From positions 496,001 to 560,000 of the forward strand of contig NZ_LT670848.1 in assembly GCF_900142975.1 (NCBI RefSeq): a DNA stretch of 64,000 nt, read 5' to 3'. How positions within the stretch are numbered: the stretch's first letter is position 1; every line of letters begins with the position of its first letter. A program made the position numbers and the translations under genes. The notes under the pieces are model-generated. The model did no database searches and was not told the origin of the DNA. It was given only the letters and a program-made list of their open reading frames with translations. Of this stretch, positions 8,149-15,507 are shown piece by piece. The stretch comes from Salegentibacter salegens. Lineage in GTDB: Bacteria; Bacteroidota; Bacteroidia; Flavobacteriales; Flavobacteriaceae.

Positions 8149-10800
8149 ATGGTAGAATCTGGCACCTCTAAACTTCCTAAAGAGGAATTAGACAATCTTA
8201 AAAATTATGCTGACGGATTTATTAAAACCGTTAGAGAGCCCTTATTGGTACTGGATACAGGCCAAAATGTTGTGGCATACAATGCTAATTTTGAGAAAAA
8301 ATTTAGAATTAGTAATATTGAAGAAGGGGGTTCAGTTTTTACTTTTAATAAAAAGCAATTTGATACTGCTGGATTCAGAGAAATTCTGGAAGAACTTCAA
8401 AGCGGGGAAAAAACGATTTCCGATAGCACTGTTGAGGTGAAGTTTTCAGAAAATGAAAGAAAAAAATTCTCGGTAAACGCTTCTTTACTTTCCCTGCCAA
8501 AGAAAAACTCTTTAATTCTCTTGAGTTTTAAAAGACTTAAATCAAGTGTGGGGTTGTCCCGCCAGGAGAAAGTTTTTAATAAAATTGTAGATAATATACT
8601 TTCTAATGCGCCTGCTGCGATTTGCATTCTTAGAGGACCCGAGCATATTTTTGAAGTAGCTAATGAGAATTACCTAAAATTAATTGGCAATAGAAATATT
8701 ATAGGAAAAACCGTAAAAAAGGCTCTTCCAGAAGTGGGAAATCAAGGTTTTATAGATCTTTTAGATACAGTTTATTCTACCGGTGAACCATATATTGGAA
8801 ATGAAACCCCAATTAAGCTTCAGGACGAAAATGAAGAGATTAAAAATTCTTTCCTCAATTTTGTTTATGAACCTACCCGGAACAAAAAAGGTAAAATAGA
8901 TGGAGTTTTTGTCCACGCTATTAATGTGACCGAGCAGGTGCTGGCTCGTAAAAAAATTGAAGAAAGTGAAGACCGGTTAAACCAGGTGATTGATGCGGTA
9001 CCGGCTATTATATGGATAACCGATGAAAATGGAAAAAGTACCTTTTTAAATAAAAATTGGTATAGTTATACCGGCCAGGAAGTAGAAGATGCCAAAGTCT
9101 TTGGTTGGTTAAAAACAACGCATCCTGAAGATTATAAAGGTGCTAAAGAGACTTTTCTTGAAGCCCAAAAGGAAAGAAAACATTACAGCTCCACCTTTCG
9201 TCTTCAAAGTGCAAAGGGAGATTACCGGTGGGTTATAGATAAAGGAAGCCCCCGGTTTAACTCCAACGGCGAGTACGAGGGAATGATTGGTACTGTTATA
9301 GATGTACACGACGAAAGGATAAAAGAAAACCTGGTGCGGGAAAAAGAACACCGTTTACAGGGCATAGTGAAAGAAGCCACGGTAGCGACCGCTATTTATA
9401 CCGGGATTGATATGAATATTGAGTTGGCAAACGACGCTATGCTTAAGCTATGGGGAAAAAATAAATCGGTTGTAGGAACGCCCTTAGAAAAGGCTCTCCC
9501 CGAATTAGATGGGCAGCCCTTCCTGGAACTGTTGAGAAATGTGTTTACCACAGGGGAAATCTATTGGGGTAAAGAAGATAAAGTAGATTTACTTATAGAC
9601 GGTGAAATGCATACCGGCTTTTATAACTTTACTTACAAACCACTACGGGATAAAAACGGGGAAATCTACGGAATTTTAAATATGGCAATAGATGTAACCG
9701 AATCGGTTAAATCTAAAATGCTGTTGAAGGAAAGCGAATTTCATTTCAGGCAAATGGCCGATTTAATGCCGGGAATGGTTTCAAAAACCGACGGACATGG
9801 AAATGATATTTATTTCAATAAAAACTGGTTAGATTTTACAGGTCGGGCTAGTGAAAACCTTAAAGAAATTGGCTGGGTAGCATTTATTCACCCTGATGAA
9901 AAACAATCTTATTTAGATGCCTGGGAAAAGTGTCTGGGCACTGGCTGCGATCTAGAAATGCAACTGCGATTAAAGAATAAAGAAGGGAAATATATCTGGC
10001 ATTTAAGCCGGTGTGAAGCGGTTAAGGAAGACGATGGCTCAGTGAAAATGTGGATTGCCGCTAATACTGAAATCGATAAAATTAAGGAAGAGGAAAAGCG
10101 TAAAGAAGAATTCCTTAAAATGGTAAGCCACGAATTAAAAACCCCGGTTACCTCTATAAAAGGTTATGTGCAACTATTGCTAAGTTTAATTAAAAAACAG
10201 CAGGAAGCAGAAGTTTCAAAATTGCCGTTACAACCTTCTTTAGAAAGAATAAATCACCAGGTTTCAAGGTTAACACGATTAATTTCAGAAATACTTGATC
10301 TTTCCAGGATTCGGGAAAATCAATTGGAATTGAAGAGGGAAGAATTCAATTTAAATGAATTAGTTTCCGAAACTATTCAGGATATAAATTATACCAATAC
10401 ACAGCATAAAATAGACTTAGAGAGTGAAGTAAACGGAGTTGTGATGGCAGATAGAGACCGTATTGGGCAGGTAATTATTAATTTAATTATTAATGCTATA
10501 AAATATTCCCCCGGCAGCCTTAATATTAGTGTAAGCGTTGTAAAGGAAGCTAAAGACAAGGTAAAAGTAATTGTAAAAGATTATGGGATTGGAATAAGTA
10601 CCGAAAACCATAAAAAAATCTTTAAACGATTTTACAGGATTGGGGTTAAAAGTGAAGAAACTTATTCTGGTTTCGGTATTGGATTATATTTGGCGAACGA
10701 GATTATGGAAAGACATAACGGAGAAATAAAAGTGAAAAGTAAATTAGGCGAAGGTTCAGAATTTTCATTTATTCTGGATGCCAAGCAAATTACTTCTTAA
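8149..10800 (+). CDS. Multi-PAS sensor histidine kinase, cytosolic
   Basis: A two-component sensor kinase of 883 residues with no transmembrane helix or signal peptide, so it senses something inside the cell. At least four or five PAS/PAC-like repeats fill residues 20-640 (for example the related ILSNAPAAICIL and repeats ending GTVIDVHDERI and NMAIDVTESV). The HisKA domain carries the phospho-acceptor His661 in MVSHELKTPV. The ATPase domain shows the N-box NLIINAIKYSPG, the G1 box DYGIGIS and the G2 box GFGIGLYLA. The ligand is unknown; redox, light or small molecules are typical for PAS. The receiver gene begins 10 bases after the stop, so the two form a pair. Confidence 0.93.
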   Translation: MVESGTSKLPKEELDNLKNYADGFIKTVREPLLVLDTGQNVVAYNANFEKKFRISNIEEGGSVFTFNKKQFDTAGFREILEELQSGEKTISDSTVEVKFSENERKKFSVNASLLSLPKKNSLILLSFKRLKSSVGLSRQEKVFNKIVDNILSNAPAAICILRGPEHIFEVANENYLKLIGNRNIIGKTVKKALPEVGNQGFIDLLDTVYSTGEPYIGNETPIKLQDENEEIKNSFLNFVYEPTRNKKGKIDGVFVHAINVTEQVLARKKIEESEDRLNQVIDAVPAIIWITDENGKSTFLNKNWYSYTGQEVEDAKVFGWLKTTHPEDYKGAKETFLEAQKERKHYSSTFRLQSAKGDYRWVIDKGSPRFNSNGEYEGMIGTVIDVHDERIKENLVREKEHRLQGIVKEATVATAIYTGIDMNIELANDAMLKLWGKNKSVVGTPLEKALPELDGQPFLELLRNVFTTGEIYWGKEDKVDLLIDGEMHTGFYNFTYKPLRDKNGEIYGILNMAIDVTESVKSKMLLKESEFHFRQMADLMPGMVSKTDGHGNDIYFNKNWLDFTGRASENLKEIGWVAFIHPDEKQSYLDAWEKCLGTGCDLEMQLRLKNKEGKYIWHLSRCEAVKEDDGSVKMWIAANTEIDKIKEEEKRKEEFLKMVSHELKTPVTSIKGYVQLLLSLIKKQQEAEVSKLPLQPSLERINHQVSRLTRLISEILDLSRIRENQLELKREEFNLNELVSETIQDINYTNTQHKIDLESEVNGVVMADRDRIGQVIINLIINAIKYSPGSLNISVSVVKEAKDKVKVIVKDYGIGISTENHKKIFKRFYRIGVKSEETYSGFGIGLYLANEIMERHNGEIKVKSKLGEGSEFSFILDAKQITS

Positions 10801-10809
10801 ATAATTAAT

Positions 10810-11187
10810 ATGGAGAAAAATACAAAGATTCTAGTGGTAGATGATGATTCGGGAATTGGGGAAATGTTAAAAACATTACTGGAATTTTACGGTTATGAGG
10901 TAATTGTCACCGAAAAGCCACTTATAGCAGAAGAATTAATTCAGAAGGAAAATATAGATATTGTACTTTTAGATATGTTAATTTCTGGCGTTGATGGTAC
11001 CGATGTTTGTGCGGGAATAAGAAAAAACCCGGAGATTGCCGAAACCCCTGTACTTATGATGTCGGCATTGCACGATGCCGGGCCTAAATGTAGAGATGCA
11101 GGAGCAAACGATTTTATCGCAAAACCATTTGAGGTGGAAGAACTTACCGAAAAAATAGAAATAATACTTGCTGCCAACAAGGAATAG
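10810..11187 (+). CDS. Stand-alone response regulator receiver protein
   Basis: A single receiver domain of 125 residues without any DNA-binding or enzymatic output domain. The acidic pocket is DDD at 11-13, the phosphorylation site is Asp55 in VLLDMLISG, the switch residue is Ser85 and the conserved Lys is Lys105 in AKPFE. It is translated just after the PAS kinase, its probable phosphodonor. The signal must pass on by protein contact or a phosphorelay, since there is no output domain. Confidence 0.92.
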   Translation: MEKNTKILVVDDDSGIGEMLKTLLEFYGYEVIVTEKPLIAEELIQKENIDIVLLDMLISGVDGTDVCAGIRKNPEIAETPVLMMSALHDAGPKCRDAGANDFIAKPFEVEELTEKIEIILAANKE

Positions 11188-11210
11188 GAAACATTTTCTT
11201 TTGCGATTAT

Positions 11211-11251
11211 GGAATTTATCCAATAAATTTGATTATTATTGGATAAATTCC
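11211..11251. promoter_or_regulatory. Perfect 16-bp inverted repeat, candidate repressor operator
   Basis: GGAATTTATCCAATAA and TTATTGGATAAATTCC form a perfect 16-bp inverted repeat with a 9-base spacer. It ends 15 bases before the start of the XRE/S24 repressor gene. It is not followed by a T-run, so it is a better fit for an operator (probably autoregulatory) than for a terminator of the receiver gene. Confidence 0.6.
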
Positions 11252-11266
11252 TAAACATTAGAAATT

Positions 11267-12040
11267 ATGGGGCAGCCACCATCTATTGACATTAAACATT
11301 TTAAAGAAGTAAGGGAGGAAAATAACTTTACGCAATCTGAATTTGCCGAACTTTTAGGGATAAAAAACTCTACGGCCGATATTGAACGCGGCCGTACTAA
11401 ACTATCAGGAAAAGTGGTAGCCGAGCTTTTAAGTCAGTTTGGGATAAATCCGTTGTGGCTTTTTGGACAGAGTGGGCAAAAATATTTGCAATTAAGCAAG
11501 GGCGATGTAAGCCCAAAAGTTGTTACCGTAGATTCTTCAGATAATGAAAATATGGTAATGGTGAATCAAAAAGCTGCTGCCGGATATCCACATAACGTTC
11601 AGGATGTAGAATGGTACCAGCAATTACCCGCTTTTGATATTCCGTTACCTGAATTTAGAAATGCAACCTATCGCGGTTTTCAAATTGAAGGAGATAGTAT
11701 GCTGCCCAATTATTATCCTAATGAATGGGTTTTGGCTAAAGCCGTTCCCGATTTAGATCAGGCCAGTAATAATAAAATCTATGTAGTGGTGTTGCAGGAT
11801 TCAGTGCTGGTTAAAAAACTTCAAAAACTCCCCGATGCTTCTAAGGTTCTTTTAATTTCATTAAATGAAGAATATCTACCAATTGAAGTGAATATTAACG
11901 AAATTCAGGAACTCTGGCAGGTAAACTCCAAGCTTACTTTTAACTTAGATAATCCTTCAGAAAGCGGACTTTTTAGAGAATTAAAACAATCTATGGAAGA
12001 TCTTAAACGAGAATTAAAATCGTTTAAGAAACAGGCTTAA
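11267..12040 (+). CDS. XRE-type repressor with S24 (LexA/CI-like) peptidase domain
   Basis: A 257-residue transcription regulator. The N-terminal helix-turn-helix of XRE type covers about 10-60 (FTQSEFAELLGIKNSTA). The C-terminal S24 domain (about 100-215) has Ser144 in EGDSML and Lys183 in SVLVKKL, the serine-lysine dyad of self-cleaving repressors, and an Ala-Gly bond at 105-106 (KAAAGY) where LexA/CI proteins are cut. It could therefore be inactivated by RecA-stimulated self-cleavage, an inference. No phage genes are nearby. A coiled, charged tail (SMEDLKRELKSFKKQA) ends the protein. The inverted repeat at 11211-11251 is the likely operator. Confidence 0.88.
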   Translation: MGQPPSIDIKHFKEVREENNFTQSEFAELLGIKNSTADIERGRTKLSGKVVAELLSQFGINPLWLFGQSGQKYLQLSKGDVSPKVVTVDSSDNENMVMVNQKAAAGYPHNVQDVEWYQQLPAFDIPLPEFRNATYRGFQIEGDSMLPNYYPNEWVLAKAVPDLDQASNNKIYVVVLQDSVLVKKLQKLPDASKVLLISLNEEYLPIEVNINEIQELWQVNSKLTFNLDNPSESGLFRELKQSMEDLKRELKSFKKQA

Positions 12041-12043
12041 ATA

Positions 12044-12082
12044 AAAAAATCCTTTTTGAACTTAATCAAAAAGGATTTTTTC
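12044..12082. terminator. Bidirectional terminator
   Basis: AAAATCCTTTTTGA and TCAAAAAGGATTTT form a strong stem, with A-run before and T-run after, so it can end both the repressor gene (plus strand) and the lipoprotein cluster (minus strand). Confidence 0.88.
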
Positions 12083-12106
12083 TTTGGTTGGTTAAAATTT
12101 CAGCTA

Positions 12107-12268
12107 CTACATGTCGTCTGTAGCATCTTCTACTTCGTCTCCTACATCATCTGCAGCATCTTCAATATCGTCTGCAGCTTTTTCCACACCAGATTTTTCT
12201 TCTCTACAAGAAGTAAAAACCGCAGCGGTACTAAAGGTAATAGCGAGCATTAAAATTAATTTTTTCAT
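12107..12268 (-). CDS. Small acidic lipoprotein (53 residues)
   Basis: A short gene below usual length cut-offs. It starts MKKLILMLAI, reaches a lipobox at FTSC (Cys21), and continues with a very acidic repeat-like tail (EKAADDIEDAADDVGDEVED). Start and layout match the next two genes on the same strand, which share the TSCRE lipobox, so the three are paralogues. It is probably an outer-membrane or periplasm-facing lipoprotein of unknown function. A role in cation binding or as an intrinsically disordered or stress-related protein is only a guess. The minus-strand arm of the terminator at 12044-12082 lies just downstream. Confidence 0.75.
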   Translation of the reverse strand: MKKLILMLAITFSTAAVFTSCREEKSGVEKAADDIEDAADDVGDEVEDATDDM

Positions 12269-12298
12269 AGTTCTAAGTTTAGTTAATTATTAATAGAA

Positions 12299-12577
12299 TT
12301 AATAGTCGTCGTTACCTTCAACTTCATCCTCAACTTCGTTGGCAGCATCTTCCACTGCGTCACCGGTTTCGTTAGCCGCATTTTCTACAGCGTCCCCGGC
12401 ATCGTTGGCGGCGTCTTCAATGTCGTCTCCAGCATGATCCATATCCTCGTGCATTTCGCCTTCCATTTCTTCACCCTCCATTTCCATTTCGTTCTCTTCT
12501 TCATTAACCTCACGGCAAGAAGTAAAAGCTGTACTAAGGGTAAAAAACATAGCGAGCATTAAAATTGATCTTTTCAT
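12299..12577 (-). CDS. Acidic repeat lipoprotein (92 residues)
   Basis: Lipoprotein signal MKRSILMLAMFFTL with lipobox TSC (Cys21), then a Glu/Met-rich segment and repeating units of the type DAANDAGDAVENAANE. The mature protein has almost no basic residues. It is the middle one of three tandem related genes; the downstream paralogue begins 30 bases after its stop. The heptad-like Ala/Asp/Val spacing suggests a helical, perhaps coiled structure. Function unknown. Confidence 0.8.
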   Translation of the reverse strand: MKRSILMLAMFFTLSTAFTSCREVNEEENEMEMEGEEMEGEMHEDMDHAGDDIEDAANDAGDAVENAANETGDAVEDAANEVEDEVEGNDDY

Positions 12578-12706
12578 AAATTTGGTTGTTTCTAGTTTGT
12601 TAAAGCAAAATTAGAAATGTAAAAGTGGATTTTAACAGAAACAATATTAAAATTTTCTTAAAAAACCACGAAAACAGTTTGTTTTCAGCTGTTTTATTGC
12701 TTTTGC

Positions 12707-12940
12707 TTAATTGTCGTCAATTTTATCTATCTCCTCGTCTATTTCTTTATTTACCTTTCCGTCTACTTTTTCACCGGCACGTTCCAGGATCCCTTTGCGC
12801 TCTTCTTCGGGCTCAACAGTTTCCTCTTTTTCCACTTCAACTTCCCTAACCACGGTTTCTTTTTCTGTAGTTTCCCGGCATGAAGTAAAGCTCATTGCGG
12901 TAAACAGTAAAATTACTCCAGTAATAAGTACTCGTCTCAT
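12707..12940 (-). CDS. Charged lipoprotein (77 residues)
   Basis: First gene of the three-gene lipoprotein cluster. Signal sequence MRRVLITGVILLF, lipobox TSC (Cys21) and the same CRE continuation as its neighbours. The mature part is Glu/Lys-rich (VREVEVEKEETVEPEEERK) rather than Ala/Asp repeats, and ends in DEEIDKIDDN. The shared lipobox and length point to a common origin with rapid divergence of the exposed part. Function unknown. Confidence 0.75.
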   Translation of the reverse strand: MRRVLITGVILLFTAMSFTSCRETTEKETVVREVEVEKEETVEPEEERKGILERAGEKVDGKVNKEIDEEIDKIDDN

Positions 12941-13012
12941 AATGTTTAATTTATTGGTTTATACACCGAAATTACAATATAAATGTTAGGTGCATTTATT
13001 TTTTAGGAAATT

Positions 13013-14260
13013 TTAGCTAAACCCGGGTAAGCTCCTTAGGTATTTAATTACAGTTTTGGTAGCACCGGTATTACTGTTGATAAAGTGACCGGAAATCATC
13101 CCGGTTTTCTCTCTGTATTTTTTATTGGCAATAAGTTTTTCTGTCACCTCACTAAATTCTAAAGAGTTTTCTACCGAAAATAAACCAGCAAGTTGTCTTA
13201 GCCGAATAGCTTCTGGAAAGTTCTTATAATTTTCACCAATAATAATCGGAATTCCAAAAGTAGCAGGTTCCAGAATGTTATGAAGTCCGGTATTACCGGC
13301 GGCACCGCCTACATAGGCAATATTGGCATAACTGTAAACTTTGCCCAGCAAACCTATGGTGTCTAAGATTAATACATCGAAATTAGCCAGATCTTGGTTT
13401 TCTATATTTGAATATCGAATAGATCTCTTTTTGATTTTTTGTTCCAGCGCCTTTATTTTCTCTTCTTTAATCTCATGAGGAGCAATTATTATCTTGATTT
13501 CTGCGGAAGTTTTATTAATAAATGGAAACAAAATTTCTTCATCTTCGGGCCAGGTACTTCCAGCTACCAGACAGGTTTTGTTATTTATAAACTCTTCAGC
13601 AAAATTAAGTGTATTGTTATACTGAATTTGTCTTGAAACACGATCAAAGCGCGTATCGCCACTTAGGGTGATGTTATTCAAACCAATAGATTGAAGTAAA
13701 TTCATTGAAGCTTCATTTTGAACAAAAAAGTGATCAAAATTTGAAAGCGCTTTCCGCATAAAACCTCCGTAAGCTTTAAAATAGACCTGGTTTTCTCTAA
13801 AGGCACCAGAGACCAATATACTTTTAATGTTTCGTTTATTTAATTCGGTTAAGAAATTGGGCCAGATTTCATATTTAATAAAGAAAGCAATTTTCGGATT
13901 CACAAGCTCAAGGAATCGTTTTGCATTATTTGGGGTATCTAACGGAAGATAGGTAATCACATCAGCCAGCGGGTGATTTTTCTTGTTTTCATATCCCGAA
14001 GGTGAAAAAAAAGTGATGAGAATCTTATACTTCGAAAATTCATTTTTTACCTCTTCAATAATGGGTAAAGCTTGTTCAAACTCCCCTAAAGAAGCAGCGT
14101 GAAACCAAAGATAATCTGAAGCAGGATCTATTTCTGCCTCCAGTTTAGCGAAAACCGATTTACGGCCTTCGATGAATAGTTTGAGTTTAGGATTAAACCT
14201 GCCGGCCAACGGTAATGCTTTTTCGGCAATTTTTGTGACTAAGTTGTAAAGTGGTTTCAA
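13013..14260 (-). CDS. waaA: 3-deoxy-D-manno-octulosonic acid transferase (WaaA/KdtA)
   Basis: Glycosyltransferase that adds KDO from CMP-KDO to the lipid A precursor, at the cytoplasmic face of the inner membrane. Recognisable family stretches are WFHAASLGEFEQ (near 52-63), KYEIWPNFL, SGDTRFDRV, AGSTWPEDEE and AYVGGAAGNTGLHN. The length of 415 is usual. The reading frame has no ATG at its beginning: the likely start is TTG at 14260-14258 (an ATT lies just before), with an in-frame stop shortly upstream. A -7-like TATTTTCG lies at 14285-14278 on the minus strand, close to the start. Divergent from the DegT gene. Confidence 0.9.
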   Translation of the reverse strand: MKPLYNLVTKIAEKALPLAGRFNPKLKLFIEGRKSVFAKLEAEIDPASDYLWFHAASLGEFEQALPIIEEVKNEFSKYKILITFFSPSGYENKKNHPLADVITYLPLDTPNNAKRFLELVNPKIAFFIKYEIWPNFLTELNKRNIKSILVSGAFRENQVYFKAYGGFMRKALSNFDHFFVQNEASMNLLQSIGLNNITLSGDTRFDRVSRQIQYNNTLNFAEEFINNKTCLVAGSTWPEDEEILFPFINKTSAEIKIIIAPHEIKEEKIKALEQKIKKRSIRYSNIENQDLANFDVLILDTIGLLGKVYSYANIAYVGGAAGNTGLHNILEPATFGIPIIIGENYKNFPEAIRLRQLAGLFSVENSLEFSEVTEKLIANKKYREKTGMISGHFINSNTGATKTVIKYLRSLPGFS

Positions 14261-14277
14261 AATACTTGTTTCTTATG

Positions 14278-14285
14278 CGAAAATA
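14278..14285 (-). promoter_or_regulatory. Candidate waaA -7 element
   Basis: TATTTTCG on the minus strand, a one-base variant of the Bacteroidetes TAnnTTTG box, about 18 bases before the TTG start of waaA. No clear -33 box was seen. Confidence 0.4.
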
Positions 14286-14304
14286 GGCCTTTAATTAAAA
14301 TTGA

Positions 14305-14335
14305 TTGGCAATAGAAAGCTTATTTCGTATTTTCG
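14305..14335 (+). promoter_or_regulatory. Candidate promoter of the DegT gene
   Basis: TTGG at 14305 and TATTTTCG at 14328-14335, with a spacing of 20 bases that fits the Bacteroidetes -33/-7 pattern. It lies downstream of the most upstream possible ATG (14301), which argues for translation from 14355. Confidence 0.5.
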
Positions 14336-14354
14336 TGCTACTCAAAAAAAACAG

Positions 14355-15479
14355 ATGAAAAAGATACAAATGGTTGATCTTAAGGGTCAATATGAGGGCA
14401 TAAAAGATCAGGTGAATACTTCTTTTCAGGAAGTTATAGAAAATGCAGCATTTATTAACGGTCCTGAAGTTCAGCAATTTCAGAAAGATTTAGAAGATTA
14501 TCTTCAGGTTAAACACGTAATACCCTGTGCGAACGGTACCGATGCGCTGCAAATAGCAATGATGGGTCTTGGTTTAAAACCGGGAGACGAAGTAATTACT
14601 GCCGATTTCACTTTTGCGGCTACGGTTGAGGTTATAGCGCTTCTTCAGCTTACTCCAGTGTTGGTAGATGTAGAACCCGATACCTTTAATATAGATCCCG
14701 AAGCCATAAAAAAAGCGATTACCCCAAAAACAAAAGCCATTGTTCCTGTTCATCTTTTTGGCCAGCCGGCAAATATGGATGCGATTATGGAAATTGCCGA
14801 AGAACATAATCTCTATGTGATTGAAGATAATGCGCAAGCTATTGGTGGAAACTACCATTCTAAAAATGGCAAAACTCAAAAAACGGGAGCTATTGGCCAT
14901 ATTGGTGCTACTTCGTTTTTTCCTTCTAAAAACTTAGGGTGCTACGGCGATGGTGGTGCGATTTTCACCAATGATGATGAAATGGCGCATACTATTCGTG
15001 GCATTGTGAACCACGGAATGTACGAGCGTTATCATCACGATGTGGTGGGTGTGAATTCCCGATTGGATAGTTTGCAAGCGGCAGTTTTACGAGCAAAACT
15101 TCCAAAATTAGATTCTTATAATGAAGCCAGAAAGAAATCGGCGGTTAAGTATTCTGAAGCTTTGAAAGGGCAGGAAGATGTAATTACACCGGTGCTTCTT
15201 GGCAAGGAAGATACACACGTTTATCACCAATATACACTGAAAATTATAAACGGAAAACGTGACGCCCTGGCCAAACATCTTCAGGAAAAAGGAATTCCTT
15301 TCGGGATTTATTATCCTATTCCACTACACAAGCAAAAAGCTTATGTAGATTCAAGATATAACGAAGCCGATTTCCCGGTGACCAATCATTTGGTTCAGGA
15401 AGTACTTTCCTTACCAATGCATACCGAATTGGATGATGAGCAAATTGAGTATATTTCAAAAACTATTTTAGATTTTTGA
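14355..15479 (+). CDS. DegT/DnrJ/EryC1/StrS-family sugar aminotransferase
   Basis: A PLP-dependent aminotransferase that typically makes amino sugars from keto-sugar nucleotides for surface polysaccharides. The start MKKIQMVDLKGQY at 14355 is preferred over an ATG 54 bases upstream, because that would place coding sequence in the promoter and add an unusual tail. Lys192 in FFPSKNLGCYGDGG is the Schiff-base lysine, and Asp158 in VIEDNAQ contacts the PLP ring. The motifs PCANGTDAL and NSRLDSLQAA are typical. Its position divergent from the KDO transferase suggests an envelope glycan role. Confidence 0.9.
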   Translation: MKKIQMVDLKGQYEGIKDQVNTSFQEVIENAAFINGPEVQQFQKDLEDYLQVKHVIPCANGTDALQIAMMGLGLKPGDEVITADFTFAATVEVIALLQLTPVLVDVEPDTFNIDPEAIKKAITPKTKAIVPVHLFGQPANMDAIMEIAEEHNLYVIEDNAQAIGGNYHSKNGKTQKTGAIGHIGATSFFPSKNLGCYGDGGAIFTNDDEMAHTIRGIVNHGMYERYHHDVVGVNSRLDSLQAAVLRAKLPKLDSYNEARKKSAVKYSEALKGQEDVITPVLLGKEDTHVYHQYTLKIINGKRDALAKHLQEKGIPFGIYYPIPLHKQKAYVDSRYNEADFPVTNHLVQEVLSLPMHTELDDEQIEYISKTILDF

Positions 15480-15507
15480 ATAGCTAGAATTTGATGAGGC
15501 TGAAATT

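Noticed and set aside
11211..11251. Terminator for the response regulator
   Set aside because: The stem is long and perfect but AT-rich, and TAAACATTAG rather than a T-run follows; its place before a repressor gene suits an operator better.
12711..12989. Serine-rich plus-strand protein opposite the third lipoprotein
   Set aside because: It is the mirror of the Glu/Lys-rich lipoprotein frame; the minus strand has a signal peptide, a lipobox and paralogues.
14301..14354. Upstream start for the DegT aminotransferase
   Set aside because: It would lie within the -33/-7 promoter, and the added residues do not fit the family N-terminus.
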